Source of the DNA: Aporrectodea caliginosa
Lineage: Eukaryota; Annelida; Clitellata; Crassiclitellata; Lumbricidae
Length of the DNA stretch: 64,000 bases
Assembly (NCBI GenBank): GCA_020284085.1
Contig: JACEVL010000004.1
Coordinates: 487,307-551,306 of the forward strand
Reading direction: 5' to 3'
Shown here: positions 1 through 13,510 of the stretch, one piece after another
Layout of the letters: each line of letters starts with the position of its first letter
How positions within the stretch are numbered: position 1 is the first letter of the stretch
The notes under the pieces: model-generated
What the model was told of the DNA's origin: nothing
Database searches by the model: none
Seen by the model: only the letters and a program-made list of their open reading frames with translations
Position numbers and translations under genes: made by a program

Positions 1-143
1 GGGAGGGAGGGAGGAGGGAGGGAGGGAGGAGTGAGGGAGGGAGGGAGGAGGGATAGATAGATGGATGGATGGATGGATGGACAACGTACGGATGGGTGAA
101 TGGATGGATGGATTGATGAATGGATGAATGGATGAATGGATGC
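1..143. repeat. GGAG then GGAT/GAAT simple repeats
   Basis: The window opens in a (GGAG)n tract that passes into (GGAT)n and then degenerate GGATGAAT units. No gene is visible. The array may continue to the left of the window. Confidence 0.9.
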
Positions 144-979
144 ACAGACAGACAGAGGTAGATCGAGTGATTAATTACTTGCTTGCATGATTGATCGATC
201 GATTGAATGAATAACTGATTGATTTATATTGGCCTACTATACTGCTTGGATGAGAAAGTTTCCTTAAAAAATCACATAGATGTCAGTGTTGAGTTCAACG
301 CCTGCGCAAAAGTTGCGAGTGGAGTAGGGAAACTGTGAAGGGCGTAAACGACGTCTGGTGAATTGAATGTGTGTTTGTGTGGCTGAGCGATTGCAGACTT
401 CTAAGGCGTAGTGACAGGAAATGGCTGTGTTCTGCATGAGACAGAAGCGGTTTGATCAGGATCATCCTAACGTAAATACCTGGTTAATGCACGACGATGG
501 CTAGAGGCATTTGACTGAGTTACGGGTAAGAGGTAAACAGCTTCTGTTCGGTAATGAAACACTTTCACTGTGACATATAATCAGACACTTATCGAGCTGC
601 CACAGAAAGAGCCACCCACAGGCGGGCTATAGCTACAGAGAACCACACACACAGGCGGGCTATAACCGCAGTTGCCCTTTGAGGAGAGTCTACAGTATTA
701 GTTGCTGTTTTAGACCCGCTCGATCCGAAAAATTGAATTGATCGTTTACGGCCCGGTTTTTTTCGGTCCTTGATTTCGGTGAGACCCTGGAAGGGCGTTT
801 CGTGTCAGTTTTTTCCAGTTTGCTCGTGGCATCGTGGTTAAAGAGTGGTGGAAGAGGGAAGGGCTTCCACGTCTGTAACACGTCTTTGTGCTCTACATAT
901 GTCATGTAAAGATCAAAGGAAGAGAGAGGAAGTGGAAGAAAAAAATAGAGCGCCTTTAAAATATAGATTGTCACAGACA
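144..979. other. No gene recognised
   Basis: Unique-looking AT-balanced DNA. The only structure I see is a short direct repeat, ACAGGCGGGCTATA, at about 618 and 651. Open frames here run into the neighbouring CATA repeat and have no coding character. Confidence 0.5.
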
Positions 980-1405
980 GAACGACACACAGACAGACAT
1001 AAAGACATACATACATACATACATACATACATACATACATACATACATACATACATACATACATACATACATACATACATACATACATACATACATACAT
1101 ACATACATACATACGAACATACATACATACATACATACATACATGCATACATGCATGCATGCATGCATGCATACATACATACATACATACATGCATGCAT
1201 GCATACATACATACATACATACATACATACAAACATGCATACATACATACACATAATCAGACAGGCAGGCAGCAGACAGATACATAATCAGACATACATA
1301 CAGATATAAACAGACAGACACAACAGACACATAGGCACACAGAAAGACAATGCACATGCTGAGACAGACACACAGACAGACACACAGACAGACACACAGA
1401 CAGAT
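980..1405. repeat. (CATA)n array with CATG and GACA variants
   Basis: A long CATA tetranucleotide array with short CATG patches passes into (CAGA)n. It produces long artificial frames (Thr-Tyr-Ile-His / Met-Tyr-Val-Cys) on both strands, which are not genes. Confidence 0.97.
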
Positions 1406-2574
1406 GCGCAGATAGATTCGACCAGATTGCTCTTTTGTTCTGCCGCCGGTCACTGTTCGTTGGTCTGGATGCTGTATAATGTATACGATGTCTTCTTCCC
1501 ATGGAAAGACTTTCCCCTCCATCCATGCATCCATCCATCCATCCTACCATCGCCCTCTTGTGTGGTCTCGTTTCCATCTCCCTCCTCCCGCAAGCGAGAT
1601 GCCAGGGTTGCTGCGGAGAGTCTGACAGATCCAGAACATCTGAATCTTCAGACGCTTTCTCAGCTGCGATGCTATACTATGGTTGACCTATTCCCTATTT
1701 ACAGACGCCAGCGATCGCTTCTATTTGCTAACGGCTTCGATAATTAGCCTCTGGTAGTTTATACGCAGACAGCTAGTAACTGCCTGGTAAGAGTAATTTT
1801 CAGTGGCTTCACAGAGTTTGCTAACAGCTTGTTTGCGTAGCGCATATTTTATGTACTGCAGCCAGTCGACAAGGTCTGTTTATGTAGCAATGATTACCGC
1901 GCTTATAGCCTAACACTTGAAGCAACAGAGGACAAAATCTAAAGCGAAAGGTCACCGAGTTCACCAGGCAGCTTTACACTTTCTTTGCTTCGAGGATTTA
2001 ATGGTAAAATGCGTGGCGCATCTATCGTCAAATATCCCTGGATGCAAAAGAACTACAATTTAGTTGTTTTCTGTCTAGCACTGTCTGTCTCTCTGTCCCT
2101 GGCCCAAATTACAATTGAACTGCATTTTTATTTGGCTACGAAGGTTCGCTGTGATAAGTTTCACCACGACATCCCCTTCCAGATTGTATTCAACCCTGAG
2201 GCACCTCTTTCGGGTGGTCGAGCTCTCTCTCGATTCTGCTCTTGAGACTCGATAAACTCTTTCACTGTCTCGAACACTGGTTCGGCTTTTCTGGTCCTGC
2301 TTACAGTTCGTTTGCACAGAACTCGCATATGGTATTTAACGGTTGTCCTCAATATCTGTAGACTTGGTGCCCTAATATTTATTTGGTAGTTCTCACAGTT
2401 CGACTATTTTCTGCCGTATATCAGGCGCTGTTTTCCATGTACAGGAAATCCGATACTCTACGGTCTGACCAGGTAATGCGTACGGGCATAGTAAATATCC
2501 TCAACCTGGTCAATGCTGATTGCAACTGAGTTGCGCTTATCTGAAATGGGGCCTTGGACATTTCCCATCTGTCC

Positions 2575-2828
2575 TCGCTGGATTGCCAGCCTTTCTGGCT
2601 CCACTGAAGGTGGTGCATCTTTGCAAGCCTGCATCCTGTCCAGCTGTGAAGTGTCCAAGAGTTTCTGTATAATGGCCCCAGAACAATGACTAACTGAATC
2701 CTCGCTGGCTTTCTCAGCCTTTCTGGCTCCGCCGCGGGCAGCGCATCTTGGTAAGCCTCCATCCTGTCCAGGTGTTAAGTGTCCAAGATTTTCTGTGCAA
2801 TGACTCGAGAACAATGACTAACTGAATC
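2575..2828. repeat. Two diverged tandem copies of a 127-bp unit
   Basis: The words TCGCTGG, CAGCCTTTCTGGCTCC, CATCCTGTCCAG, GTGTCCAAGA and GAACAATGACTAACTGAATC recur in the same order, at about 2575-2701 and 2702-2828. The copies differ at many positions, so the duplication is not recent. No function is apparent. Confidence 0.85.
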
Positions 2829-3486
2829 GGATGCTCCATTCCCGCAAGAGACTTTCTTTCATAAGCAATGGGAACACCGCCTCCTTCGAACAGACATGGC
2901 AGTTTTATTGGCTTCAACAACAAGCCAGGCTGCAAGGACTGGAAAGTCCTTATGTAGCGTAGTAGACCTATTTTTTGGGCGATAATCGGGGTTCCAGAAA
3001 ATTTTACATCTTGTTTTCATAACAAACGCATGCAATTAATTATATTTGTAAAGGCAAATTGACGAATAATTATGTTTGCAATATATACAATTGCCGATGA
3101 AGATTTAAAACATCATATCTAACATTAGAAACAAAATTTTAAGTGTGGCGACATCTATGTTTAAGAGTGAAAAGTATGTACATATTATTCTCGCGAGTAA
3201 CCATTCCTGTAATATAGATTCCTTGGCCAGGCTGAAAGCAGTCGCCTCGATCGCCACATGCACCGCTTGCGATATACCCGTAAGCGCTTCTGAACTAAGG
3301 CTCGAATTTCAGACATTCCGCATTGCGACAGGCATGTGGGGCAATGATCGAGGAGAACTGATCTTACGGATTGTCCCACAGCCTTCGACCAGGTTGGAAC
3401 CCAGATACGACGCCTTATTAACTGTCAACAGTTGACCAGGCCTGACCAAATACGGCATTCGTGCTACAAAGAGAACAGCTGGGCTG

Positions 3487-3545
3487 GGAGCGCTTCTGAG
3501 TAGATTTCTTGAAGGGCGCTATATAAATCTCCAGAATGAATGAAT
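3487..3545 (+). mobile_element. LINE-A/SINE-A 3' tail fragment
   Basis: Holds GGGAGCGCTTCTGAGTAG, a CTTGAAGGGCGCTATATAAAT core and GAATGAATGAA at the end. The same tail ends the LINE remnants at 25.7, 31.8 and 52.9 kb and, in a variant form, the SINE at 17.3 kb. Confidence 0.8.
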
Positions 3546-4127
3546 TGGACAATTGGACTTGTCAGTTCTTCCAGATGGCGTGATTGACATCCCGAGGGGA
3601 GAGACACAGAGCGGTAGATGCCTAGTCTGAAACGCTACTGCCACTGACACCCTGGAAAAATTATACGGCGTCAGATCAACCGAGATTGGGGATTCTGTCT
3701 GCTGCTAGGATAACAGCTGAATGAAAATATCTAAATACATTGCAATATTATTGTCATCGTACCGCTTTGTGCCCTTGGTCTTCTTGAAACTCTGGGCCCA
3801 ATAAATCATGATGGCCTTGCTCTTATCAATCTGCTCGGCTACCCCGCTCTGCTCAAATATCGAGAGATAAAAGGAGACTACTTTCCTCCATCAGCGCTTA
3901 TCTCTAACCACGCAGCGCTTCAGTGCAGTCGCTTCTGCTGCAACTTTTCCACCGATAAAACCATCCGTGAAGTCTGTCCAGCCATTCCAGAACAACGCTC
4001 CCATATTTTGTTTAATCCCGAGGGAACATATGAACATCGGGTTAAAAATGACAACAGCAGCTGTCGTGGCCCAGATGTAGTTTACAATTTTCTGATTGTT
4101 TTCGGTTCCTAGGGGTTATTTGTACTT

Positions 4128-5413
<1,286 letters not shown>

Positions 5414-6430
5414 TAGATGGTTATTTTTCGCATGCATAGTGCATGCAGAATTTCCTAGAAACCCGACTGGCTTCTTTCGTTCATCCATGAGGCGAACACG
5501 TGGCGACGAAGCATCGCGAGAGACCGAGGAGACTGCGCAGAAGAAAAACCAGATGCCGGATATCCAGTTACCCATAATTCCACTTCCGTTATCGGGGGTC
5601 CGTGGCTGGGAGCGGGGGGAACTGCGTCGGTGTGCTGCAGGCGGCAAAAGAGTCTGGGGTTCTGGGCGAGGTCCTGGCAGGGCGGCTTCACCGTCGGCGG
5701 CGGCGGCGGTTTTGCTGCTCCCACTGCCGAGTATTATACGCATCCGGTATATACAGCAGCTCGTCAGCCGCTTGGACGATAATAGGCATTGAGTCGAGAC
5801 CAGTTTTAAAGAACTACTCCTAGATGTCGCCCCAAGATGATTGATGGAGTTGACGTCATGTGCGCTAAAGCAACAAAGACGTATACAGCGCTTATATGTT
5901 ATCTCTCTGATATCGATATTCTTGTCTACGAGCTGGCACTGCACATAGACACAAAGTAAATGTGCTGCTTCGATTTATATAGCGCTACACTTATCTTTTG
6001 TGCATATACCAAGACCGCTTGTATGGCTACTTGTATCCAATATATTTGCCCATTGTGCCATAGATAGTGCGAGGTGATTGTGTCGTTGTGCGTATGCGTT
6101 AAGATTGATAATTGCTTAATATAAGCAGACTGCTATACACGTATTAATAGGTTTCTTGAGCATGCCATTTATCATGTGTAATGCGTGTGGTCTATGTATT
6201 GCTTGCGTCTGTGCAGATCTGCAAATTTGGGCAATGTGTAGCATCTTCATTCATCTCTGTCCATTGCCACGTTTCTTGCCTCCTCATCTAACGGTCATGT
6301 CATCTCATGTCATCTTATGTCATCTCATATTATCTCTGATGGTCTAGCGTTGTGTCTTTCTTGACCTTTTCTTGACCTTACTCCGTTTCGTTTGCTTAGA
6401 GGGAAACAATTCGTCGCTTGACTATAATCA
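5414..6430. other. Gene-free; GC-rich patch at the left
   Basis: Positions 5440-5780 are CpG- and GC-rich, including a (GGC)n run near 5695-5710. Open frames there lack a recognisable domain. The rest is ordinary AT-rich DNA with short ATGTCATCT repeats near 6295-6335. Confidence 0.4.
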
Positions 6431-6611
6431 TACAGTTATACAGCTGTACAATGCAACTGCAATTTGATAATGCCTTCCTTACGAAGTTCAGAAACGCAAA
6501 TTGAAGCCGGGCAACATTAAGAGCCATAAGTAGACTGGAAGAGGAAAGTTTTCAGTTTAGAGCGAAAGACACGCTAGGAGAGTTGTAAACATGATGGAGT
6601 ATTGTATTTGA

Positions 6612-6820
6612 ACACTTGTTATAGCGCCCCTACCAGATTCCTATTCAGAGGCGCTCCCTACTACTGCGCAGACGCTGAATCGGAGTTTCACGCCGAAGCG
6701 CATGAGCAATTGCGAGTGAAGGACTTGCCCAGGGTCCATACGAGGCGACTTTGAGGTGGATTCGAACCCGCAACCCTCCAGCTGCAAGGCACCGAACATA
6801 CCCCTAAACCACCGCGCCCC
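6612..6820 (-). mobile_element. tRNA-derived SINE-A, near full length
   Basis: Reverse complement of the SINE at 17.3 kb: a tRNA-like head starting GGGGCGCGGTGG, a pol III B-box-like GGTTCGAATCC, the middle motif GAGCAATTGCGAGTGAAGG (as read on +), and the tail AGGGGCGCTATAACAAGTG. It sits inside LINE-B. Confidence 0.9.
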
Positions 6821-6990
6821 AGTTGTATTGTAATGTGTTGTATTGTATTGTACTCCACGTTTATATTGCGACCGAGCCACCCGCAGTAAAGATCCGAAAA
6901 ATTAATCTCTGATAAACCGACCGACCTCGGAATCGAACCCGGGGCGTCGACGTGGAGAGCGGGCTACCAACCCACTCGGCCACTCAGGAT
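6821..6990 (-). mobile_element. Second tRNA-derived SINE inside LINE-B
   Basis: Read on minus, it starts GATCCTGAGTGGCCGAGTGG, has the B-box-like CGGGTTCGATTCCGAGG, and ends in a (CAATA)n-type tail that abuts SINE-A. The head resembles a Leu/Ser-type tRNA but has no complete tRNA fold, so I call it a SINE rather than a tRNA gene. Confidence 0.7.
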
Positions 6991-7250
6991 CCTTAAAGTA
7001 GAGAGTTCCACATGGAGAGACCGGTTACTGAGAATGAACATTGGCCAAAGACAAGACGTGTACCAGCAACAACATACTTTCCAGCAGATGCTGATCGAAG
7101 ATAGGAGCGGCCTTTAACAGAGTTGCAGTGTGTGATCATGGAAGATAAGTGGGAAGGCAGATGATCTGTGCGTGCTCTGTACATGAGGAGTGCCAGCTTG
7201 AAGCGGATACGCTCAGCCAGGAAGCCAGTGTAGAGAACGAAGAACAGGTG

Positions 7251-8184
7251 TGATAATTATGGTCTCGGTATTTTTGTCCAAGTGACCAACAAAGGTTCTG
7301 CTAAGGCCAATAAACTACTCGGCTGGACACTGGACGATTTTTCGCACCTAATAGTACTAGCAAGTCTTAAATATTTTAGACTAGGTGTCTCTTGAGCACA
7401 GAATCGCGTTATTTGGTGATATCATGAGCTCATAATATATAAATAATATTATACTTCTGCGTGCATGTATACACATGACGTCGAGAGTCGGATATGACGT
7501 CATAAATATGGTCGACTTCCGACCGACGCATAAAGCGCCCTCTGGCAATTATTATCGAACCGCCAAATGTCAGACGTTGGCCCGCGCAACCGCCTCAACG
7601 TAATGCTGCATTCCTGTGTTTTGCACCGCTTGCAACTCGCGATGTCTGTTGTGCTAGAAATGAGCTGTGAGTGATTGATTCTGGAAACAAACAGCGCCAC
7701 ACCGACCCACCGCCCGACTCACTGAATTATTATCATTATTATAGTTATTTTCAAAAACTGTTTACCCAAAGGATGAAATCCAGGGGTGTAGTATAAAGTA
7801 TTATATGAAAGGCAACAGACTGTGTCTCTGCGATGGCTATAATTCTGCGTCGACGTATTATAGCTCATCAAACGCAGCCAGGAAAACAATCGCATTGAAA
7901 CATCGGATTGTTTATGCAACACGTTGGAACAGTGAAATATCTCCCCCTTGGGTCTCCGTACCCTGGTCAGATGGCGACATGGAATGGCCCTGAACTTCAA
8001 TCCCTGGTGATCGAACGGACAAAGGGTCTCAACGGCCAGAGGGACGAACTGGTGTAAGAGGGTGACAGGCTTTCATCAGAGGATATGCGAGAAATTATTA
8101 TCATTTGTTAATTAGAAACTTTTGTAACACGAGTGTCTTTTTCGTGGTGGATCAACCCATGGCGTACCAAACCCAAGCCGTAAT
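7251..8184. other. No gene recognised
   Basis: No exon, repeat family or domain identified. Short open frames on both strands have no recognisable motifs. Confidence 0.4.
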
Positions 8185-8305
8185 CAAGTCAACAGGTCAA
8201 TCAGGTCAATCAGATCAATAGGTCAATCAGGTCAACAGGTCATACAGATCAACAGGTCAGCAGGTCAATCAGGTCAATATGGTCAACATCCAGGTCAACA
8301 TCCGT
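8185..8305 (+). repeat. AGGTCA-bearing 8-9 bp tandem repeat
   Basis: About thirteen consecutive units of the form (A/C)AGGTCAAT(C), nine containing an exact AGGTCA and others AGATCA or TGGTCA. AGGTCA is the nuclear-receptor half-site; several neighbours are spaced as DR2 or DR3. It may be only a minisatellite. Confidence 0.85.
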
Positions 8306-8954
8306 ATCAGCCGCTGAGACAATGAAGAAGACGACGGTGGATAAGCAATATGAAAACAGTTTTCAGTTGACTCGGCATAACGAGCAGAGACAGGAAGAGA
8401 AAGAAACGCTTGTTGATCCAGTACAGTTCTAGTTTTAGAATGACCGAAGAAAGTCAATCAGATGAACTGGGTGAATATTGGTTAGACTGTGGATGAAGAT
8501 TGATTTTAAATACCGTGATTACCTAGAGTTAAATGTCTCATAAACCACGAGTCGAAATTTGAAAGCGTACAACACACAATACAACACATACAACTGGGGC
8601 GCACTTGCAGCTGGAGGGTTGCCGAATCCATTTGAAAGCTATTATAATACTTGTATAATTAAGCCTGTATACATTTATTGAAAAGCTAGCAGAAAAGTTG
8701 AAAGATTTAATTCCTCGGAGTTGTCGGATGACGGTTTGCAACGCACCATGGGTCCATAGGCTACTTGTATCACGCGTAGACGATTCAGAATATCTCTTTT
8801 TGATAATCACATTGATTTCCATACAACATGAATTTATTCGCCAGAGTTATGCGCATTCAACGTATGGCACGCCATATGCATCGCCACGTTCCGTTTTTGT
8901 ATGCATCTATATTCCCATATCTACTGCTTTAAGTATTTATGCTATTTGTGACAT

Positions 8955-9150
8955 GGTAGCCGACTGGTTTAAGCGCTTCGCCTTGCAACGCGGACTATGC
9001 AGGTTCAATCCTCCCGTGAGATGGTTAGGCCTATATACTATGTAGAAACCTTGATCAAGTCCTTCAGGCACAATTCCTCAGAGCCATGGATTGATGTTTC
9101 GACGTTAGACAGTGGCGCTTAATAAATTCAGACGTAATAAAACTTGCGTC
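8955..9150 (+). mobile_element. tRNA-derived SINE-C
   Basis: A tRNA-like head (GTAGCCGACTGGTTTAAGCG, then the B-box-like GGTTCAATCC near 9003) is followed by a tail with GATTGATG...TAGACAGTGGCGCTTAATAAAT. The same head-tail layout occurs at 23.3 kb. Confidence 0.75.
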
Positions 9151-11029
9151 GTACATTTTCCTGAATTTATGCGTCTGAGTTATTAAATAGAGTGTATTGA
9201 TTCAACGGCGGGGGCAATGTTTCAATTCTGCGGGGGCAAAAGCATCAATTCCAGATTGCAAAGACCCGTTGAGACCGGTGGATAAATCGGAGGCTGAGGA
9301 AATTACGACTGGAGCAGATTGGATTTGAGTTGAGAACGGAAAGAAATAAAACATTGCAGACTTATATGGAAAATGACAACGCTCTTTTCTCTAGCCAGCC
9401 AATCGAAAGGGGGATTGAAATGAGTAGCGATGAGAATGAAGAGTATGATTATATATATGCATGTATGATTGTATGTGTAGGCCATATGTATGCTTTCATA
9501 AGGGCATTTAATATACCTCACCAGTGGGCTGAATACGTTATGTGGGCGGTACCTAGCCTAACGTTAGTTTGTAGGAGACCTGAAGACATTTAAATGGCTG
9601 AATGGGTGGCAGATTGCGAAGTAGCCTACATTTTCGTCTAGAAATAGAATCTGGGTATTTTGTGTCACTGGCAATTCCATGTTAAGATAATTCAATCCTC
9701 GTGGATGGGTTATTGTATTGTTGTGTTGTTGTATTGCGGTTTTTTATTAGGGTTCTTGTGGTTATTTTATTGGGGTTGTTGCTGCTGTTGTATTGGGGCT
9801 GTTGTGGTTGTTTTATTGCGCTAGCCTTTGCGATGTTAACTGTCATTATGAACGAATATAATCATCAGTTAGCAAAACAATGCACATTATAAGCTGAATG
9901 AGTCATCAGTGGCGGGCCCACGCACACACGTGGAACCAACCAAGAAGTGAATGACCTCATCTGAAGAAATTCTGAATGAAAAGGGTTAAGATCATGTCAT
10001 GCGGGTTTTAAAAACCGACATAGTAAACGACTATGAAGACGATATCCCTCAACGACGATTATTATGTATTCTGTTGTGTTTTCTCTGAAGGTGACTTTTT
10101 GCTGGGATCTGTGTGAACGTACTGCTGCAAATGGCAATCGTCACGACGACAAGATCTTTCCACGTACGTACTACTCCACTCATTATGAACGTAGGTACTT
10201 CTTTCTCATTCATGCTACTAGTGTTTTGGAAGCAAGATCAGATAGTCGCATATTCGTTAAGCGATTTAGTTCTAAGTTCTATCCTACGTTGTATTACAAG
10301 TCCGATACAATGTAAGCGACTCTCAGAGACTCGTCCACAATATGTCTTCTGCTGAGATCATGTCTTTCCGTCCAGAGTCAATTCTGACTCTAACATCTGA
10401 CTCCTTGTGACTCATCAGACATGTCTGACACTCTAGATCTGACGTTTCATACAACTCTTCCGGTCAGTGCTTTGGGTCAAATCGTAAACTCCAGTTTTTC
10501 TTTAATTTTCCCATTCTGTCGCTAGACCGCCGCCATAGTCCATCCGTCCGTCCGTCCGTCCTTCCGTCCATCCATCGGCCGGTCCGATTGCGACGTAAAG
10601 CCTGAGGCGGGATGGATGGACCACGGGCGACCGATGGGCGGAGAAGGAGGAGAGCCTTTACGGGCGCCTTGGGAAATGTTCCGTTTCCAACCGTCAAAAC
10701 AGGATTAGGCCGATTATTTATATCTGCGGACGAGGGAAGAGGGTTGGAAGACGTAGAGGAAGATCGCTTCCGAAGGGGAAAGACGACGACGACGACGACG
10801 ACAGGGTTTGTGTGAAAGGCGGTCGGTTCCTTTAATCCAACAATCAAAGCAGCGATCTCTTGTAGAAGCAACGCCGATGCGAACGAAGGTCGGAGTCGAC
10901 TAAAGTTCATGTTCAATGCTCCTTCGTCTTCTCATCTCTTTTGTCTATTCCCCATTTGTCTCTGAATGTCCGCAGACATATTCCTCCTTTGACTCTTCTA
11001 TCCTTTCTCCTTCCTTGTGTTTTCCTCCT
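9151..11029. other. Gene-free; holds one dispersed repeat copy
   Basis: No supported exon. 9851-9950 matches 49642-49745 (shared words GTTAGCAAAACAATGCA, CAGTGGCGGG, CCACGCACACACG). 10540-10575 is a short (GTCC)n run. 10460-10910 is GC-richer, but its 150-codon minus frame is low-complexity with no recognised domain. Confidence 0.45.
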
Positions 11030-12240
11030 TTGCCCATTCCTCATTTGTCTCTTCGCCTTCTCTTTCTCTTTCTCTTTCTTCCTCTCTCCTTCGTCATCTT
11101 CTCCTTGTCGTCTAATATCTATTTCGTTACATCTTCCTGAGACATATTTCTGCTCTGGCTCTTCCATCTGAGGCATATACTCCTCCTTTGACACATCCAT
11201 CCTTTCTCCTTCTTCTCCTCCTCTGCCCTCTCCTCGTTCGTCTTTCCTCTTTCTCAAACATATTCTCTTTCTTCCTCTCTCTCCTTCCTCGTTTCTCCTC
11301 CTTTGCGTATAATATCAAATTCGTTACCTCTTTCTGAGACATATTTCTCCTCTGGCTCTTCCATCTATTCTCTCTCCTCTCCTCCTCCTCATCCTCTCGT
11401 ATTTCTCATCGTTTTACTCTTTACCATCGCCCTATTTCTCTTTGCTCTTGCATTTTGCCCCCAGTCACCTCTTCTTGGAGCTTTTCACATTCCTCCACCT
11501 TGAAACTTAATTGTAACTTTCGTTCTCCTGTTTTTATTCCAGATCTTAATGTCCGATTTCCTTTCCTCCAATTTCTCACCTTCGCGTTCTCATCCTTGTT
11601 ATTTTCCTCCAAGTTGGCATCACTATTGTCTCAAGTGTCATTGTCCCCATCTTAAAGTGTTTTCCTACAGGAGAGTATGAGAAGGGAGACATGGCCTTTC
11701 CTTCTTTTGTTTATTCTTCTCCTTCGAGCGTTCTTTAATCTAACCTTCTTTCCTCCTTTTCATCTCCTGCTAATGTTTGCTTATCTGGTCCATTCCCTTT
11801 CAGCTTCTTCTTCTTCTCTTCCCTCCTAGAGGATGAGGATGAAGAAGAAGCTTCTAGCTTATTCCTCTTCAGTCTCGTTCTTGATATGTCCTCCACATCT
11901 TATACTTTTTCTTCCTCCTCCTCCTCTTCGTTCATCTCACACCTTCTTTTCCTCTTGCCCTCAATCTCGCTCTATTTTTCTTTTCTCATGCAGTCTTGTT
12001 GTCTTTTCTGTTCTCTTTCGCCTTCCTCCACCTCGATCTTATCCTCTTTCTCCTCCTCCTCCTCTCTCCTCTTCTCTTCCTCTTCCTCCTCCTCCTCCAT
12101 CTCGTCCTCTTTCTTCTGCTCCTCCTACTCCTCCTCCTCCTCCTCCTTCTCCTCCTCCTTCCCCTCCTCCTCCTCCTCCTCCTCCTCCATCTCGTCCTCT
12201 TCTTCGCTTTCCTCCTCCACCTTAGTCTTGTCTTCGCTTA
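11030..12240. repeat. 1.2-kb pyrimidine-rich tract (CTT/CTC)
   Basis: The + strand is overwhelmingly C and T, densest at 11.9-12.2 kb, where (CTC)n and (CTT)n interleave. Such polypyrimidine-polypurine DNA can form triplex (H-DNA). The Ser/Leu/Pro-rich frames are artefacts. Confidence 0.9.
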
Positions 12241-13500
12241 AGACCTTGTGGCAGAGATGAAGGGAGGAAGAGAAACTTCTTGACGTGATCCTCTCAATCA
12301 GACAATCAGATATTTTTGTAGCTCACAGATGCCAATCTTGTAAACCATACACCGCTCCAAGATATCTATACACATAAACACATATTATACACAGGTGATG
12401 CAGGTATATACGATTTCGGTTATATATATATAGCCGCAAATATATATATATATAATATATATAAATTATATATATATATATATATAAAATTCGCAAACAG
12501 TCCAAATGTAAGTAATGTAATGTACCTAATCTAAACAAGTGAAATGTTTGTTTTAAGATGTAGGCGCTTCAAAGGAAATTAATAATATGATATGTGTAGC
12601 CTATATGTATATATTAATATATAAGTACCTACATGAAGACACATATATATGTATAAATGCGTATGTTACATATATATGATAGATTGTATAATAGATTAGA
12701 TTAAATGTCCGTATGTATCAAGCTCTTCACAGCGTCGGTGTCTTTTACAGCTGCTAAGATGCCTATCGACGCCCACGCTGCATACTTCTTGGCCGCTGGA
12801 GGTTTGCTTAGTGCGTTGCCCGGCGGAGGAGCAGTGAGTGCGCCGAGACGAGGAGCCGAGTTTGACTTTTCCAAGAAAAAGTCTTCATCGCTTTCGACTT
12901 GTCATTTACGGTTATACAGGAGGAGCGCAACCATCACCAAACGCCTCGTATTATGACGCCCCCAGAAAACTAAATTAATTACTTTTGCTGTAATTGGCCA
13001 AAAGCGAGAAGTTTTCGTCAATCCAATTATACGTGTTTGAGTGTGGTTGCTATTAGCAGAGCATTCCAGTTTTTCTGTCAAATAACAATTCCATTGACGA
13101 AATGTGGTACTAACCAGCTTTCATATGGAATTTCGTGCAGGCACGATCACTAAGCACATAATTATAGCGGGAAGTTCGTGCGCTGTCACACGATGATAAC
13201 AATTATGAATAGACGTCTATGGGTGTAACTTTCAATGGGTGTAACTTTCAAATGTGACGGTGATGTCACGTCATCACGCCTTTTATAAGACGCGATTTCA
13301 CAAAAACCCTGTCGTCTTGTTCCTCTGATTTAGCCAAAAATAAATATATTCTTATGCTTATAACTGATGATAAGTTTATTGAATAAAACACGTGAAACCT
13401 ACAAGATTGAAGGCTAGCTAGTCTCAATATCTGAACAAATAAAAAAAATCACAAACATGTTAATTGTATTAAATCAATCATACACTAGTTCAAAGTGCAT
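12241..13500. other. No gene supported; AT microsatellite
   Basis: (AT)n lies at about 12420-12486. A frame from 12705 (MSVCIKLFTASVS...) ends at a GTGAGT donor-like site near 12832. It could be an upstream exon of the receptor kinase gene, but its phase does not match the exon at 14322 and its signal-peptide character is weak. Not called. Confidence 0.35.
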
Positions 13501-13510
13501 GACATATTAC

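Larger units (their letters stand above)
1406..4128. other. Gene-free stretch with a short tandem duplication
   Basis: No supported coding exon. It holds the 127-bp tandem duplication at 2575-2828 and one LINE-A-type tail at 3487-3545, listed separately. A frame near 3780-3880 (LLETLGPINHDGLALI) faintly recalls a LINE reverse transcriptase but is too short and degenerate to call. Confidence 0.5.
6436..7250 (-). mobile_element. LINE-B 3' end, interrupted by two SINEs
   Basis: On the minus strand, 7184-6993 reads through ...CSFSVTGLSMWNSLL, the WNSLP-like motif near the C-terminus of many non-LTR reverse transcriptase proteins. The next part of that motif, ending RVFRSKLKTFLFQSTYGS and a stop, lies at about 6600-6545. 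The same order, uninterrupted, is seen at 29.7 kb. The gap between (about 6603-6992) is filled by two SINEs. The 3' UTR (about 6545-6436) matches the 29.8-kb copy. It is a dead fragment. Confidence 0.8.

Noticed and set aside
690..1577. Met-Tyr-Val-Cys and Thr-Tyr-Ile-His frames
   Set aside because: Translated (CATA)n repeat. Similar frames at 13.6, 30.2 and 40.1 kb are rejected for the same reason.
6890..6990. Leu/Ser-type tRNA gene on minus
   Set aside because: No complete cloverleaf by eye, and it continues into a CAATA-tailed SINE.
10464..10916. 150-codon minus frame in GC-rich DNA
   Set aside because: Low-complexity Val, Ser, Arg and Asp-Gly-Arg runs from short repeats; no domain.
12705..12831. 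First exon of the receptor kinase gene
   Set aside because: Donor-like GTGAGT is present, but its phase (0) does not fit the exon at 14322 (needs phase 1), and the signal peptide is weak.
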